This document shows positions 46,701-57,506 of a DNA stretch of 64,000 bases, in pieces. Under the pieces are notes generated by a model. The model searched no databases. It was not told where the DNA came from and saw nothing but the letters and a program-made list of their open reading frames with translations. The position numbers and the translations under genes are program-made. Source of the stretch: Rhododendron vialii (lineage: Eukaryota > Streptophyta > Magnoliopsida > Ericales > Ericaceae); the NCBI RefSeq assembly GCF_030253575.1, contig NC_080557.1:20780501-20844500 (forward strand), in the 5' to 3' direction. Numbering within the stretch: position 1 is the stretch's first letter; the number at the start of each line of letters is the position of its first letter.

Positions 46701-49435
46701 TTAGATAACCATTCTGGGTAGTAGACCTCGCGTATCGCTTTAGCCTCCAATAAACGATCGACTTCTTCTATTACTGCATCCACATGCTGAACGGCTGCCC
46801 TTCGTTTTTTTTGAATGACCGGTTTATGCTGGGGATCTATGTTCAAATGATGACAGATCACATCTGCATCCACTCCGGGCATCTCCTCTGGTACCCATGC
46901 AAATACGTCAACATATTCCTTCAGAAATCTTATTGACTCAGCCTTTTCCTCTGCTGGTAATGATTCTCCAATTAAAAAATATCTTTCAGGATCAGTTTCG
47001 CTGATCTGAATCTTTTCCAAACCTTCAACCACTTTTTCAGCCGGGCTTCTTCCAACATCCTCGATAGTTGGTTGATCCGGTGCTTCCAACGTATGAACAT
47101 GGTGGAACTTTGGGGCTGTTTTAATGATGGAGATCAAACACTATTGAGCCACTTTCTGATTGCCTCTGAGCACTTCAACCCCATTCGATCCTGGGAACTT
47201 CACCATCTGATGATAAGTTGAGGATACCGCCCTCATCTTGTGCAACCATGTCCTTCCTATAATCGCGTTATAGGAAGAGGGAACATCGACTACTAAGAAA
47301 TCTGTCCTCAATACCACGGTTCCAGCCTGAACAGGTAGTGTTACCTTTCCAATGGGCCAGACTGCTCCTGCACCGAAGCCGATCAGGGGTGTTGTAGATT
47401 GCTCTAAATCTGTTTGGGCCAATCCCAGCTTCTTGAACGCATCGTAGTACAACATCTCTGTACAACTTCCTGAGTCCACAAGGATCCTCTCAATGTCATA
47501 TTCCCCAACTCGTAGGGTTACGACCAATGCATCGTTGTGGGGTATTTGGACCTCTCCTAGGTCATCATCACTGAACGCCAAGCTCTCATTGCACACATCA
47601 GTCTCTCGCCCTCTCTTGTTTCCCAATCGCATCACGTGCTGATCGTGCTTAACTTGCCTTTGTAATAGCCTAACCTCTTTTCTCGTATAAGGTGTGGCCA
47701 ACCCATGTATCATATGGATTATTCTTTTAGGGTTTTGCTCATAACCCAGTTCCATAGCCTTCCCTTTCTCCTTAGGATCCTCCTGGATAAATTCCTTGAG
47801 ATAGCCCCGAGAGACCAAATCATCAAGGTGCCTCTTGTACATCTCACAATCCTCGGTCATGTGGCCCCAATCTTTGTGGTAACTGTAGTGCTGATTCGTA
47901 GCACGTTTTGCATCCTTGTCTCCGCCTAGACTCGGGGGCCACTTGAAATATGGCTGATTCTTTATTCGATAAAGAATCCTGTATATTGGTTCCTTCCAAA
48001 CTGTAGTGATAGAAAAGAAAGCTTTTGGGTCAGGAGCTTGCTTATCTTTGTACGACTCTTTCTTAGCCTACCCATATTCCCTTCTCTCTCAATAAGTCTT
48101 GGGCTCTGGCTTATCCACCTTTTTGGCAGGTGCCTTCGGCTGTTCGGCAACCGTCCTACCATCCTCGCGAAGTATGTCATCCTCCATTCTGGCGTGTTGC
48201 TCTATCCGTTCCATCAATTTAGCCAAAGTGGCTACTGGATGTTTATTCAATGATCGGCGTAGCTTCCCCCGAACAGGTAAACCAGTCTTGAAGGTGGCTA
48301 TTGCGTATTCCTCACTGCAACTTTCAATCTCGTTGAAAGTTTCACAGTACTTCTTTGCATAATCCCTGATTTGCTCGTTCTCCTCCTGTTTCATGGTGGA
48401 AAGACTCTCAAAGGTCTTTGGGGCTTTTCTGCTTGTCAAGAACCGAGCAATGAATTCTTCGGCCAACTACCTCCATCCTCGTATGGATCGTGGGGCCAGT
48501 TTATGAAACCAGGATAAAGCCACTTTGCCAAGACTGGAGGGAAACATCTTGCACAAGATGGAATCATCCCCTTCATGCATAAACATAGCCTATTGATAAT
48601 GTTGTATGTGAGCCACGGGATCCGTATTTGTCTCGTAAAGTACGAACGCACCATGCTTCACTCTGCTCGGCAACCTAGCCTCTTGCAGCCTCTTTGTAAA
48701 TGGGGAGGCCGCAATATTAGTTAATGCCTTGTGTGCTGCTTCTCGTGCAGTCACTGTCCCATCCTCGAACTCCTTTGATTTGTGAGCCGCGGCTTTGGCC
48801 CAATCAACATCAGGTCTCTCGTACCTGTCTCGATGGTGTTTCCTTGTTCCCTCCTCTTCGGGGGTGGAACTTCTGTCTCTGCTCCTCCCTTTTCGTGAAG
48901 AAACCCTTCTATCGGGTGTTCGGGTCTTGCTCCTCTCTTTTCGTGGAGAAGCCCTATGTCGCTTTGGGGTTGGACTTCTGCTTCTGCTCCTTCTCCCTCG
49001 TGAAGGAGCTTTTCTGTATTGTACCACAGCATACCCACTGCCTCTAGAATTTCTTCGAGATAGTCCGGAATCCTCCGGATGTTCCCTGATTCTTTCTAAT
49101 TCTCTGATCTCATGCTCTTGTTTTTTAATCAGACGAGCATACTCCTCGACTTCTTACCTCTTTTTATCAAGAAGGTCGTCGCTACGGTGCTCACTCCTGG
49201 AGTGTGCGACCGATCCATCCCTCCGATGGGATTTACTCCTTCTCGTGGATCTCAAAGCCATCTCTCCATCTCCTCTATTTTTGGAGTTGTGATGGACGGT
49301 AAGGGGGCGGTCCTTACTCATGGTCCTCCTGTGCCCACCCTGAGGCTTTCTCGGAGCCCCAGGTGGTGATTTGTCCCTTCCTTCATCTAACACATCTTTT
49401 AGGTCATGCGGGGTTGCTGGAGTTACTTCCACCAT
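43757..49435 (-). pseudogene. Tat gag-pol polyprotein, one frame with ten nonsense codons
   Basis: From ATG 49435 to TAA 43757 every recognisable domain lies in one frame of 1,893 codons. Order: gag with an Arg/Ser-rich start and the EEFIARF...RDYAKKYCETF core; a zinc-like HKDWGHMTEDC (about 47.87 kb); aspartic protease with VDSGS (about 47.48 kb); reverse transcriptase with YIDD (about 46.36 kb); RNase H; a second archaeal-type RNase H (VDGSACN, YEALLAG, CDSQ, ADSLAWL); integrase with an HH-CC finger (about 44.7 kb), GMDIVGP, ITDNGSQF and the catalytic Glu. Stops: 49154 TAA, 48590 TAG, 48467 TAG, 48089 TGA, 48068 TAG, 47141 TAG, 45341 TAG, 44597 TAG, 44513 TAG, 43862 TGA. No frameshift was found. 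It cannot make a full polyprotein. Confidence 0.93.
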
Positions 49436-49465
49436 GGTCGTATTTCAAAAGGGAACTCGTTCGTT

Positions 49466-49483
49466 TCCCACAGACGGCGCCAA
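49466..49483 (-). other. Primer-binding site of the Tat element
   Basis: Next to the 5' LTR the minus strand reads TGGCGCCGTCTGTGGGAA, the usual primer-site sequence of Tat-lineage elements. The primer tRNA is not named here. Confidence 0.85.
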
Positions 49484-51442
49484 TTGTAGGGGGATGAAAA
49501 CAATTGATGCTTCGGATCAACTGGATTGCAACGGCTTGTTCGTGCCCCTTCACCGGAACCCTAATTCGTCGTCGGAACCCTAATCTGCAAAATAGACAGG
49601 GGGTGAGCGCACCTTTGCCTCTCGTGGCAAAGGCCCTCCGATGCCTTTATTAGTATCACGTACTAGCGATCAAACCCTAATTATCAGTAGGAAAGCAATA
49701 TGAAAGCAATGTATTGCGTACCTTTCACCTCTAGTTTTACCTCATATTTATAGATTTATGGATGCTTGCTGCCCAAGTATCAACATTGCCATAGGATCCC
49801 TAACTCGTATAGGAAACCCAGGATATCAAGGAGTCTCGTTTCCTTTATCAGTTTATGGAAAAGAGTCCTTTTAAGATTCTTTTCCATTACGGGCCGAACA
49901 TCCCATTCTCATTGGGTATCCTAACCTGATCCTATATTCCCGGGATCTTTATTCCTTTACAGGATATGACTATTCTGGAATCTTCCAGAGTATTCCCTCT
50001 GTTCCAACACTTGATTAGAGTTCTTTCCTTGTTCGGCCATCTCGTTGCCGAACAGTCTGCCTGGACAAATGACTTCTCATGTTACTTGTAACGACCCTGA
50101 ATTTTGGTCAATAAAAATTTCGCTAAAAATTTGAATTTTATTTGAATTACTTATTTTCTCTTGAGTGGCTATATGATTCTTGTTAATTTTTGTCGTAGTT
50201 AGATTTTGGTCGTTGGTTAACTCTCGACTAGAAACCCTACGTGACCAATTTAGTTAGTTTCCAACCGACTACTTGGAGGAACCAAGCAACCAACTTACCT
50301 AGTTACTAGATGAACCTTTTGAACCTTTTCAAACCCTAGACTAGATATTGTTTAATTATTTCTTTTATTGATTTGATTTTATTCTTTATCCTTTGGACGA
50401 TAAATGTTAGGGGAACTATTATCCATTGGATAATAGAAACCCAATTCTTTATATTAAAAGGACTTTGAAAGATTGGAACAAAGTACTATAATCTTTTGGA
50501 AGTAGACTTCTATAATTACTTTAAAAGTACTTTTTGAATATTTACTATAAAAAGTACCCTAGTAACTATTGTCCATTGGACAATGATTATTAGGGTAATC
50601 TTTACCCATTGGACAAAAGCTTTTCCATTATTATATTTGGCTAAGTACATATATATAAACACATGGGTAAATTTCAAAAGGACATGTAGTCTTTTAAAAA
50701 GACTTAAATTATGATTTAAAGTATTTGTACTTCTTTTACCCTTTGGTTATTAACCGCTAGGGAATTTATTATCCATTGGGTAATAGCCCAAATCTTTCTA
50801 CCAAGTACAAGGTTACATTTTAATAATCAAGAATTGGATTCCCATGTACTTTTATGCATTAAACTATTGGGGTATATCTAAACCCTAGATTTCCTAATAC
50901 TTTATTGTTTAAACTAGTACTTGTACTCTTTTATAAACTAATGGGGAGAATCCTAGCCTTTTTATTTAATTGGGGTACTTGGTACCACACCTATATTTAA
51001 TATAGGGCTTTTGTCACATGCTTTAAAAGGACAACTTTTGATTATTTTAATATAAAAGTTTCCTTTTACCTTTTGTCCATTGGATAATAAAAGTTAGAGA
51101 ATTTATTGTCCATTGGGTAATAGAGTTATTCTTTCAACAAGTACATGGGTTCATTAAAATAATATTTTCTTAAACCCCATGTGATAAAATACACATTATT
51201 TTATTATTAAAGTACTTAGTAGCCTTTAAGGCCTAATATTCTCCTAAGTACCTTTTTATTATTTTGTATTGGGGTTTTGTACCCAATTGGATTAATTTAT
51301 TGGAGAGTTGATCTTCCTAGAGTACATTAGTACACATGTGCTTATTTATTGGAAAATCTTAGCCCTTAAGTTTCTTTGATTCAAAAGTACCAAAAGTACC
51401 TTTTGTTTATTGTTATCTTGTACTTTCTTATTCTTTCTTACT

Positions 51443-51444
<2 letters not shown>

Positions 51445-51511
<67 letters not shown>
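51445..51511. repeat. (GT)n(AT)n microsatellite in the solo LTR
   Basis: About 32 bp of GT then about 32 bp of TA, followed by GA-rich DNA to 51600. The overlapping short frames on both strands come from this. Confidence 0.93.
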
Positions 51512-51516
<5 letters not shown>

Positions 51517-51940
51517 AGTAGGGAGAGGGAGAGAGACCCGAGAGAGAGAGAGGAGAGAGAGGGCCGAGAGAGAGAGATAGGAGAGAGAGAGGGAGAGATT
51601 TTTGTTGTACTTTGCTTGACCTTCCATATCTTCCTCATCCTTTCAAGTCCATGGGAGAATCTTTTCCCTAACCAAACTTAACTCCCCATATGTACCTCCA
51701 TGCTTTGTTTTATGACCAAATCTTGTACCATTGTCTCCAAATCTTCCAACAAATCTCCCATAGTCCAATCCAAAGACTAATCTTAGCCATGCAAGCCTAC
51801 CTTTTAGCCTAACCTAGCCATGCAAGCCTAGGATAGCCTTTGATCTTTCAAAGATTGCATGCCATATGTCAAAATTTGAGGTAGAGAGAGAGAGAGGGGG
51901 GGACCGGCCTTGGGAGAGAGGAAGAGGGCATGCCTTTGCC

Positions 51941-51949
51941 TATAAATAG
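51941..51949 (+). promoter_or_regulatory. TATA box of the 4.1-kb solo LTR
   Basis: TATAAATAG in an otherwise GA-rich stretch, at the position expected for the U3/R border. Confidence 0.65.
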
Positions 51950-52834
51950 CAAGCCATTCCAAGCATTGAACTCACACCTTCAAGCTTTGCTCTTCCTTCT
52001 CTCTAGAATTCCTTGTTTCTTTCTTTGTTCTTGCTTAGCCCTTCTTTGTTCTTGAGTTCTTCAAGAAACTCAACCTAAGCCGCCACTAAACTGCCACCCG
52101 ACCACCCTTCGATCCATAAAGTAGAGTAGTGTAAGTCAAGTAGAAGTTTCGAGAGAAACCTTTCTCTTTCGAAGCTACCGGAGACCACCGTAGGAAGTTA
52201 CTCCGTCCGACCGCCGATTACCGTCCGTAGCCGCCCTACCGCCAAGAAGTAAGGTAGGATCTCCTTACCTTCCACCCCAAGTATAAAGTAGGTTATCTTT
52301 ATTTACTTTCCGTCTCAAGTATAACGTTGTTATTTTGAACCGCTAATTATATGTAGTTCATCCTTACGCACTTATCGTTTGATTAGAAGTATTCGTATTT
52401 TGATAGTTATGAGTATGCGTATATGAGTTGATTGTATTACTTGTGGTATGTGATAAAGCATAAGTGATTTCACTCCAAAGACGTCCGTACATGTGGCATT
52501 GTGCTTTGAATAAGCATAAGTGATACACTCCAAGGGCGTCCGTACATGTGGCGTTATGCTATAAGTAGTAATTGAGCGTGATGAGTAATATAGAATTGGA
52601 TGATCTTGTTAGGATGATTCTTGCTTACGTTTGTCCTACCGCGGAGTCTTTACATGTAAACGAGACACGAGAACCGAGAAAGTAGAAACATGACACCTAG
52701 GGTGTGGTTAATTAAAAGAAATGTTTTCCGAGGAAGGAAATATTTTGAAACAACATAATGACCGGTTTTGGGTGGCATTATGTGAGTTGTGTGCGTGTGT
52801 AAAAGAAACATTTGAAAAGGTTGAAATGTTTTGG

Positions 52835-53010
52835 AAACCGCGATGTGGTCGGACGTGGTAGCCCATCGTGTGGATTTTGAAAACCACAACGTGGCCGGAC
52901 TTGGTAGCCCATTGTATGTATGAAAACTCGTAATGTGGCCGGACTTGGTAGCCCATTGCGTGGATTGTGAAAACCATAATGTGGCCGGACGTGGTAGCCC
53001 ATTGTGTGAT
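52835..53010. repeat. Minisatellite, about 45 bp x 4
   Basis: GTGGCCGGAC(G/T)TGGTAGCCC recurs at 52845, 52891, 52935 and 52981. Confidence 0.92.
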
Positions 53011-53029
53011 GTGTGTTTTTTGTGTGCGT

Positions 53030-53670
53030 TCCCATGGGAACCCGGAGCGGCGGAACCATGGTGAGGTATGGCTTGGTTATCCGCATTACGGAGCCAATGC
53101 AAATATTTTTGTGTGCCAATGGGAGACCGGGACGGCGGAACCATTGTGAGGATACTCGGGAGTCTGGAACGGCGGAACCAAGGTTGGGTGTGTAGCTTGG
53201 TTATCCGCGTTACAGAGCCAATGCAAATATTTTTGTGTGCCAATGGGAACCCGGGACGGCGGAACCATTGTGAGGATACTCGGGAGTCCGGAACGGTGAA
53301 ACCAAGGTTGGGTGTGTAGCTTGGTTATCCGCGTTACGGAGCCAATGCAAATATTTTTGTGTGCCAATGGGAACCCGGGACGGCGGAACCATTGTGAGGA
53401 TACTCGGGAGTCCGGAACGGCGGAACCGAGGTTGGGTGTGTAGCTTGGTTATCCGCGTTACGGAGCCAATGCAAATATTTTTTGTGTGCCAATGGGAACC
53501 CGGGACGGCGGAACCATTGTGAGGATACTCGGGAGTTCGGAACGGCAGAACCGAGGTTGGGTGTGTAGCTTGGTTATCCGCGGTACGGAGCCAATGCAAA
53601 TGATTTTAAAAAGGTTGGGTGTGTAGCTTGGTTATCCGCGGTACGGAGCCAATGCAAATGTTTTTATGTT
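53030..53670. repeat. Minisatellite, 124-125 bp, about 5 copies
   Basis: GAGCCAATGCAAAT recurs at 53091, 53215, 53339, 53463 and 53588, with a 57-bp partial unit ending at 53655. Each unit includes CGGGACGGCGGAACC. It generates long spurious open frames on the minus strand (up to 197 codons). Confidence 0.95.
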
Positions 53671-54548
53671 AAACAAATGGTTTTTGAAAGGTTGATTTGT
53701 AAATGAAATTGTTGACACAGTCTACGATGAGTCGCGTAGGAAAAACCCGAAAATCTTAGACACCAACGATAGATGATTAATGAATGTGGATGTGTCATTG
53801 ATTAACTGTGTATACACTTATCATGTGGAAATTGATGTTGTATTATAGCTTTGTTTATAAGTTATGGGTTAGTGGGTATGGGATTACTCTGCTGAGCTTT
53901 GTAGCTCACGGTGTTGCCTTTTTGGTGACCCTGACATAGTATATCGGTGGTGATGCTGGTATAATATGTCAGATTTTGTAGATAATCAGGATAAATAGAT
54001 CACCGTGGAGGCTTTTGAAGCTGAGGAGCTGGCAAGAATGGAGGAGCAGGAGGAGCTGTAGTTAGGAACCCTAGAACCCCCCCTCCATTTGTGTAAATAT
54101 TAAACTATTGTGGGAGTTTTGTTGTAATAAGAGCTAGACTCTATTTTGAGGTTTTTAATGAAATTGTCTTATTTAACGTACCCAAAATTCGGGGCGTTAC
54201 ATTACTGGTCCATATCGCCGAACACCATCTTGCACGGCGACTGTTCTGTCTATGTTCAAACTATGGTCCCACGTACCATTTGTTCGGATATCAATTGCAT
54301 CGCTTTCAACCCATTATCCCTCGTATCACGTACTAGGTTCTTACTTTATCTGTTCGGCTGTATCGTAACTGAACAGTTCTGTTTGGACCAGCTACTTCGC
54401 ATGCAACTTGGTCCAAGGTAATCGGAATGTCACTATCTGCTGATCAGTCAGCACTGACCGGCGATCAGTCATGTTCAATTTGAACACGTGTTCTTATACA
54501 CCACGTGTTCGGCAACTAAATGTATATGCTCGGGAATACCTCCCTACA

Positions 54549-55470
54549 AATATGATCTTGAAGCTATGGCACTGTTTACCAAAAATTTCAAACAATTTTC
54601 AAGAAGAAAGTGATTGATAGTGATGGGAATAAGACATTCGGAAATAGAGGAAAAAGTGAGTCTTCGAGTGCTAAAGATAAGAAAGGGATAAAAGGTCCTC
54701 CTGCAGGTCCTAAATGTTATGAGTGTCAAGGTTATGGTCATGTTGCTCATGAATGCATTAATAAATTAAAGAAAAAGACTAACTTCAAGGCCAACATAAC
54801 ATGGGATGACGATAGTAAGTCTGATAACTCCGAAGATGAACAAGTTGATCACACGAACTTTATGGCGTTTGGGGCTTCTTTAAAGTCGAATCTTAGTGAT
54901 CATGAATCCTCAGACGATAATGAGAATCAGGGAAGTGACGAGGAGTTTAGCTTCAATGAGTTAAAACAATCCTACAATATGTTGTTTAAGGAGAGTATTA
55001 AAATTAATGAGTCTAATTTGAAAATGGCTGAGAAATATAATAAGTCTAACATGTTAGTGACTGTTAAAACACAAATGGAAGAATTAAAAGGATTGTTGAG
55101 CAATGTCAATGTTGAAAAGAATAAGATGTGTCAGGAGGTCAAGAGTCTTCAAGATAAAAATAGAGTCTTGACTGAGTTAAATACCGCCTCGGAAGGAAAA
55201 ATAATTATGCTAAAAGCTGAGGTTGATAAAGCTAACATTCTATTTGAGTGTTTGAATACAGGGTCAAAGACATTGGACGAGATTCTGAGCATACAAAGAC
55301 CAGCAAGTGACAAAACAGGGCTTGGTTTTTATGAAGCTTCATCCTCAAAAACATTCAGGGATATTGCGAATGAGTGGGAATCAAAGAAGGTAAAGCTCAA
55401 ACCCCATAGTACGGATACTGATGAGAACAAAATATTGACACTTAGAGGCCCCAATATCACATGTTGTTAG
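54549..55470 (+). pseudogene. Copia gag, C-terminal part
   Basis: Right of the Tat insertion the gag resumes at the next codon (DLEAMALFTKNF). A one-base frame change occurs near 54605; the rest is open to the stop at 55468. It has a CCHC zinc knuckle (CYECQGYGHVAHEC, about 54714-54755), an acidic region and a coiled-coil-like stretch (about 55000-55250). Ends LRGPNITCC. No protease or pol follows before the next element, so pol is either beyond the Athila insertion or absent. Confidence 0.88.
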
Positions 55471-55707
55471 CCTTTAATTGTGCATAATTTACTATATTAT
55501 TGTCTTATTTGTCTTTAACAATGAATTATTGATTTTTGCAGGAAAAGGTGATAACATTATTTATTTTACCCGTTGGAATAATAATGCCGAAGTCCGATTT
55601 GGAATTATGGGAATCTACCAATCATTTTAACGAGAGAAATCCTAACAAATCATTATCAATTCCTAAGGAGGTGCATGTGTGAGATGTGTGGGCAGAAGTT
55701 GGGGGAT
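55471..55707. other. Copia-derived DNA between gag and the Athila element
   Basis: No reading frame recognised. It ends GCAGAAGTTGGGGGAT just before TGTTGG, which also looks like a copia polypurine tract followed by an LTR start, so the border here is ambiguous. Confidence 0.4.
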
Positions 55708-56827
55708 TGTTGGTGGAAGAATGTGGGTTTGGAAAGAAGTCTATAGTCACCCATTTTTGAGAATTTTCTGCACGTGAAGGTTAAGGAAATTAGGTGTAAT
55801 TAGCTTAGGCAATATTTTAGGAAAAGGAAACTTCAATGGGTGTGGACCAAGTAATGAGGTTTTTGGGTGAAACAAGGATTTTCCCTACAAAGGAAAGAAA
55901 TCTCGGCAGTGGGCATAAAAAGAGCATTAGGCTTTGCACGAAAGAAAAAGGGGAGATTTGAGCTTTTAAAGATTGCAACGCAGCAGCTCACCAGGAAGCC
56001 ACGTCTAGCTATCACGAGCGATGGCAGAGAAGAAAAAGCTTGGAGAAATTGTTAATTCGTTTCTTTGTAAGTTTTACTCAATGGAGTTTTATTTCAACGT
56101 GTTTATGTGTTTTGATTCCATGAGCGGCTAAACTTTTCAACTAGGGTTGAGGATGAAGCCCTATTAATGACTATTGTTTATATGTTCATGAGATTTGATT
56201 TTACTCGATTATTTGGTTTGATTTTGATTAAATTGTTCTTACTCCAAATCAACTGTTAGGGATAAATTTTGGATATGAGTTCAATCATGTTTTTCTCATG
56301 ATTTGGAATTGTCTTTAACATTGAACGCTGGATTTTCATTGTTAACTATAAAATTGGATATTTATTGTGATTTGTTAAAAGCGGATATAATTAATGATTC
56401 GATTTTATACTTGCGAGCGGAGAGGAACAAACATTAGACTTTTTGATGAATTTTCACGATGATATTTTCCATGGTAACAGAATTAGCTTTCAGATTATCA
56501 TGAAGAAATTTTGGGTAAAGTCAATGATCATGAATATATAATGATACGAGTTAATGGGTGTGGATTTCGAAACCTTAGTATTTTCTCCTTTGGTTAAAAA
56601 GAAGCTTTAATTTTCTCGTCTTTGTTAATTTAGTTTATTGTTTTTACTTTTTACTTTTAGTTTAAAAAATCAATCACAAATTTTGTCAACTAGGTTAGGG
56701 TTTAATCGGTTTAAGTTATTTATTTTTCCTAGAAGAATCATAAGTCCCTGTGGGTTCGACCTCGCTCTTGCATTACTATACTTCGGTACGATTCGTGCGC
56801 TTGCGAGTATATTAAAATTTCACATCA
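55708..56827 (+). repeat. Athila 5' LTR (approximate)
   Basis: The end is placed just before the primer-site leader (…TTTCACATCA then AGTTTT). The start is set at TGTTGGTGG by the TG rule and is uncertain by up to a few hundred bases. A TATA-like ATAAAAAG is at 55915-55922; GTGGGTTCGACCTCG near 56750 is typical Athila/Tat U5. Confidence 0.65.
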
Positions 56828-56833
56828 AGTTTT

Positions 56834-56851
56834 TGGCGCCGTTGCCGGGGA
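56834..56851 (+). other. Athila primer-binding site (tRNA-Asp type)
   Basis: TGGCGCCGTTGCCGGGGA is complementary to the 3' end of plant tRNA-Asp and is the usual primer site of Athila elements. Confidence 0.93.
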
Positions 56852-57506
56852 CTTAATTATTTTTTTTTAGGAAATCTAGAAATCGATTTGAATTGATTTC
56901 ACTCTTCTACTAGTTTAGTTAGCAAAAAAAAAAAAAAAAACGTTCATCACGTGCATTTGCTATACAGTGAATCTCTGATTAGTAGTAATTGCTTTTTGTC
57001 ACTAAGTATTTTTGTGGTTGCTGTCACACAGTAGAGCTGTTTTTTTATTTGTTTTTATCGGCCGAGATTTCCAAGTCGGCTACAAGTGCTTGATTGAAAT
57101 AATTTTGGGAACCACTATATTTACCATACAACATGGTGGTTGGAGTTAGAAGCAACAAGTCACAGGTTAGTCTCTAATTAATCTTAATTTACTTTTGCTA
57201 TTGATCTGTTTTTGTTCTCTTTATCAAGTACTTAGTAAGTTAGTGTTTGAAAAAAAAAAAACAATTTTCATTCTACTCACTGTTTGCTTATCATAATTTA
57301 CTTTTGTTAGTGCTTTTAACAATAAAATAAGCTACTGTAGGTTTTCATTTTGCTAAGTAAAGCATTCAGCAATCATTCTTAAAGCCTAGAACTTCTTGTC
57401 TTGAAAAAAAAAAAAAAAGAATCATTTTTGTTAGCATCAGACACTTCTGTTGCATTTTTATTTTTATTTTCGGTTGTTTCTCTTATTTATTTTCGTTTAT
57501 AAGTTT
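56852..57506 (+). other. Athila leader between primer site and gag
   Basis: Noncoding, with several A runs; the ATG at 57450 gives a hydrophobic stretch unlike gag, so the start at 57507 is preferred. Confidence 0.6.

Larger units (their letters stand above)
50087..54201 (+). mobile_element. Solo LTR, 4,115 bp (TGTAACGACCC...GGGGCGTTACA)
   Basis: It is inserted in the Tat 5' LTR: the uninterrupted copy at 38171-39114 shows the empty site, and ttact is duplicated on both sides (50082-50086, 54202-54206). Ends show extended inverted similarity (TGTAACGACCC against TGTAACGCCCC). A TATA box at 51941-51949 and a leader before about 52260 give plus orientation; AGCTTTGTAGCTCACGGTGTT near 53895 links it to the LTR at 10293-15250. 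It contains 45- and 124-bp minisatellites. No gag-pol. Confidence 0.9.
38171..54548 (-). mobile_element. Tat-lineage Ty3/gypsy retrotransposon, complete, with nested insertions
   Basis: Structure on the minus strand: 5' LTR (54548-49485, interrupted), primer site, gag-pol (49435-43757), solo LTR insertion, an antisense gene (39690-41744), then the 3' LTR (39114-38171). The element begins and ends TGTAGGG...CCCTACA and is flanked by agtat (38166-38170) and aatat (54549-54553), a 5-bp duplication with one change. Both LTRs are 944 bp without the insertion and differ at about 13 positions by eye, so the element is young. Tat features: dual RNase H, long spacer and antisense gene between pol and the 3' LTR. 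Confidence 0.94.
49485..54548 (-). repeat. Tat 5' LTR, split by a 4.1-kb solo LTR
   Basis: The LTR parts are 49485-50086 and 54207-54548 (944 bp together when one copy of the duplication is dropped). It begins and ends like the 3' LTR at 38171-39114. Confidence 0.94.

Noticed and set aside
51376-51681. 101-codon frame with Val-Cys and Tyr-Ile runs
   Set aside because: Product of the GT/AT/GA microsatellite.
52650-53599. Long open frames (up to 197 codons) in the 4.1-kb LTR
   Set aside because: They follow the 45- and 124-bp tandem repeats and repeat themselves; no protein family.
52835-53670. Regular direct repeats as a CRISPR array
   Set aside because: Whole units are repeated with no variable spacers, in plant nuclear DNA inside an LTR.
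56834-56851. tRNA-Asp-like sequence as a tRNA gene
   Set aside because: Only the complement of the 3' 18 nt is present and it sits next to an LTR, so it is a primer-binding site.
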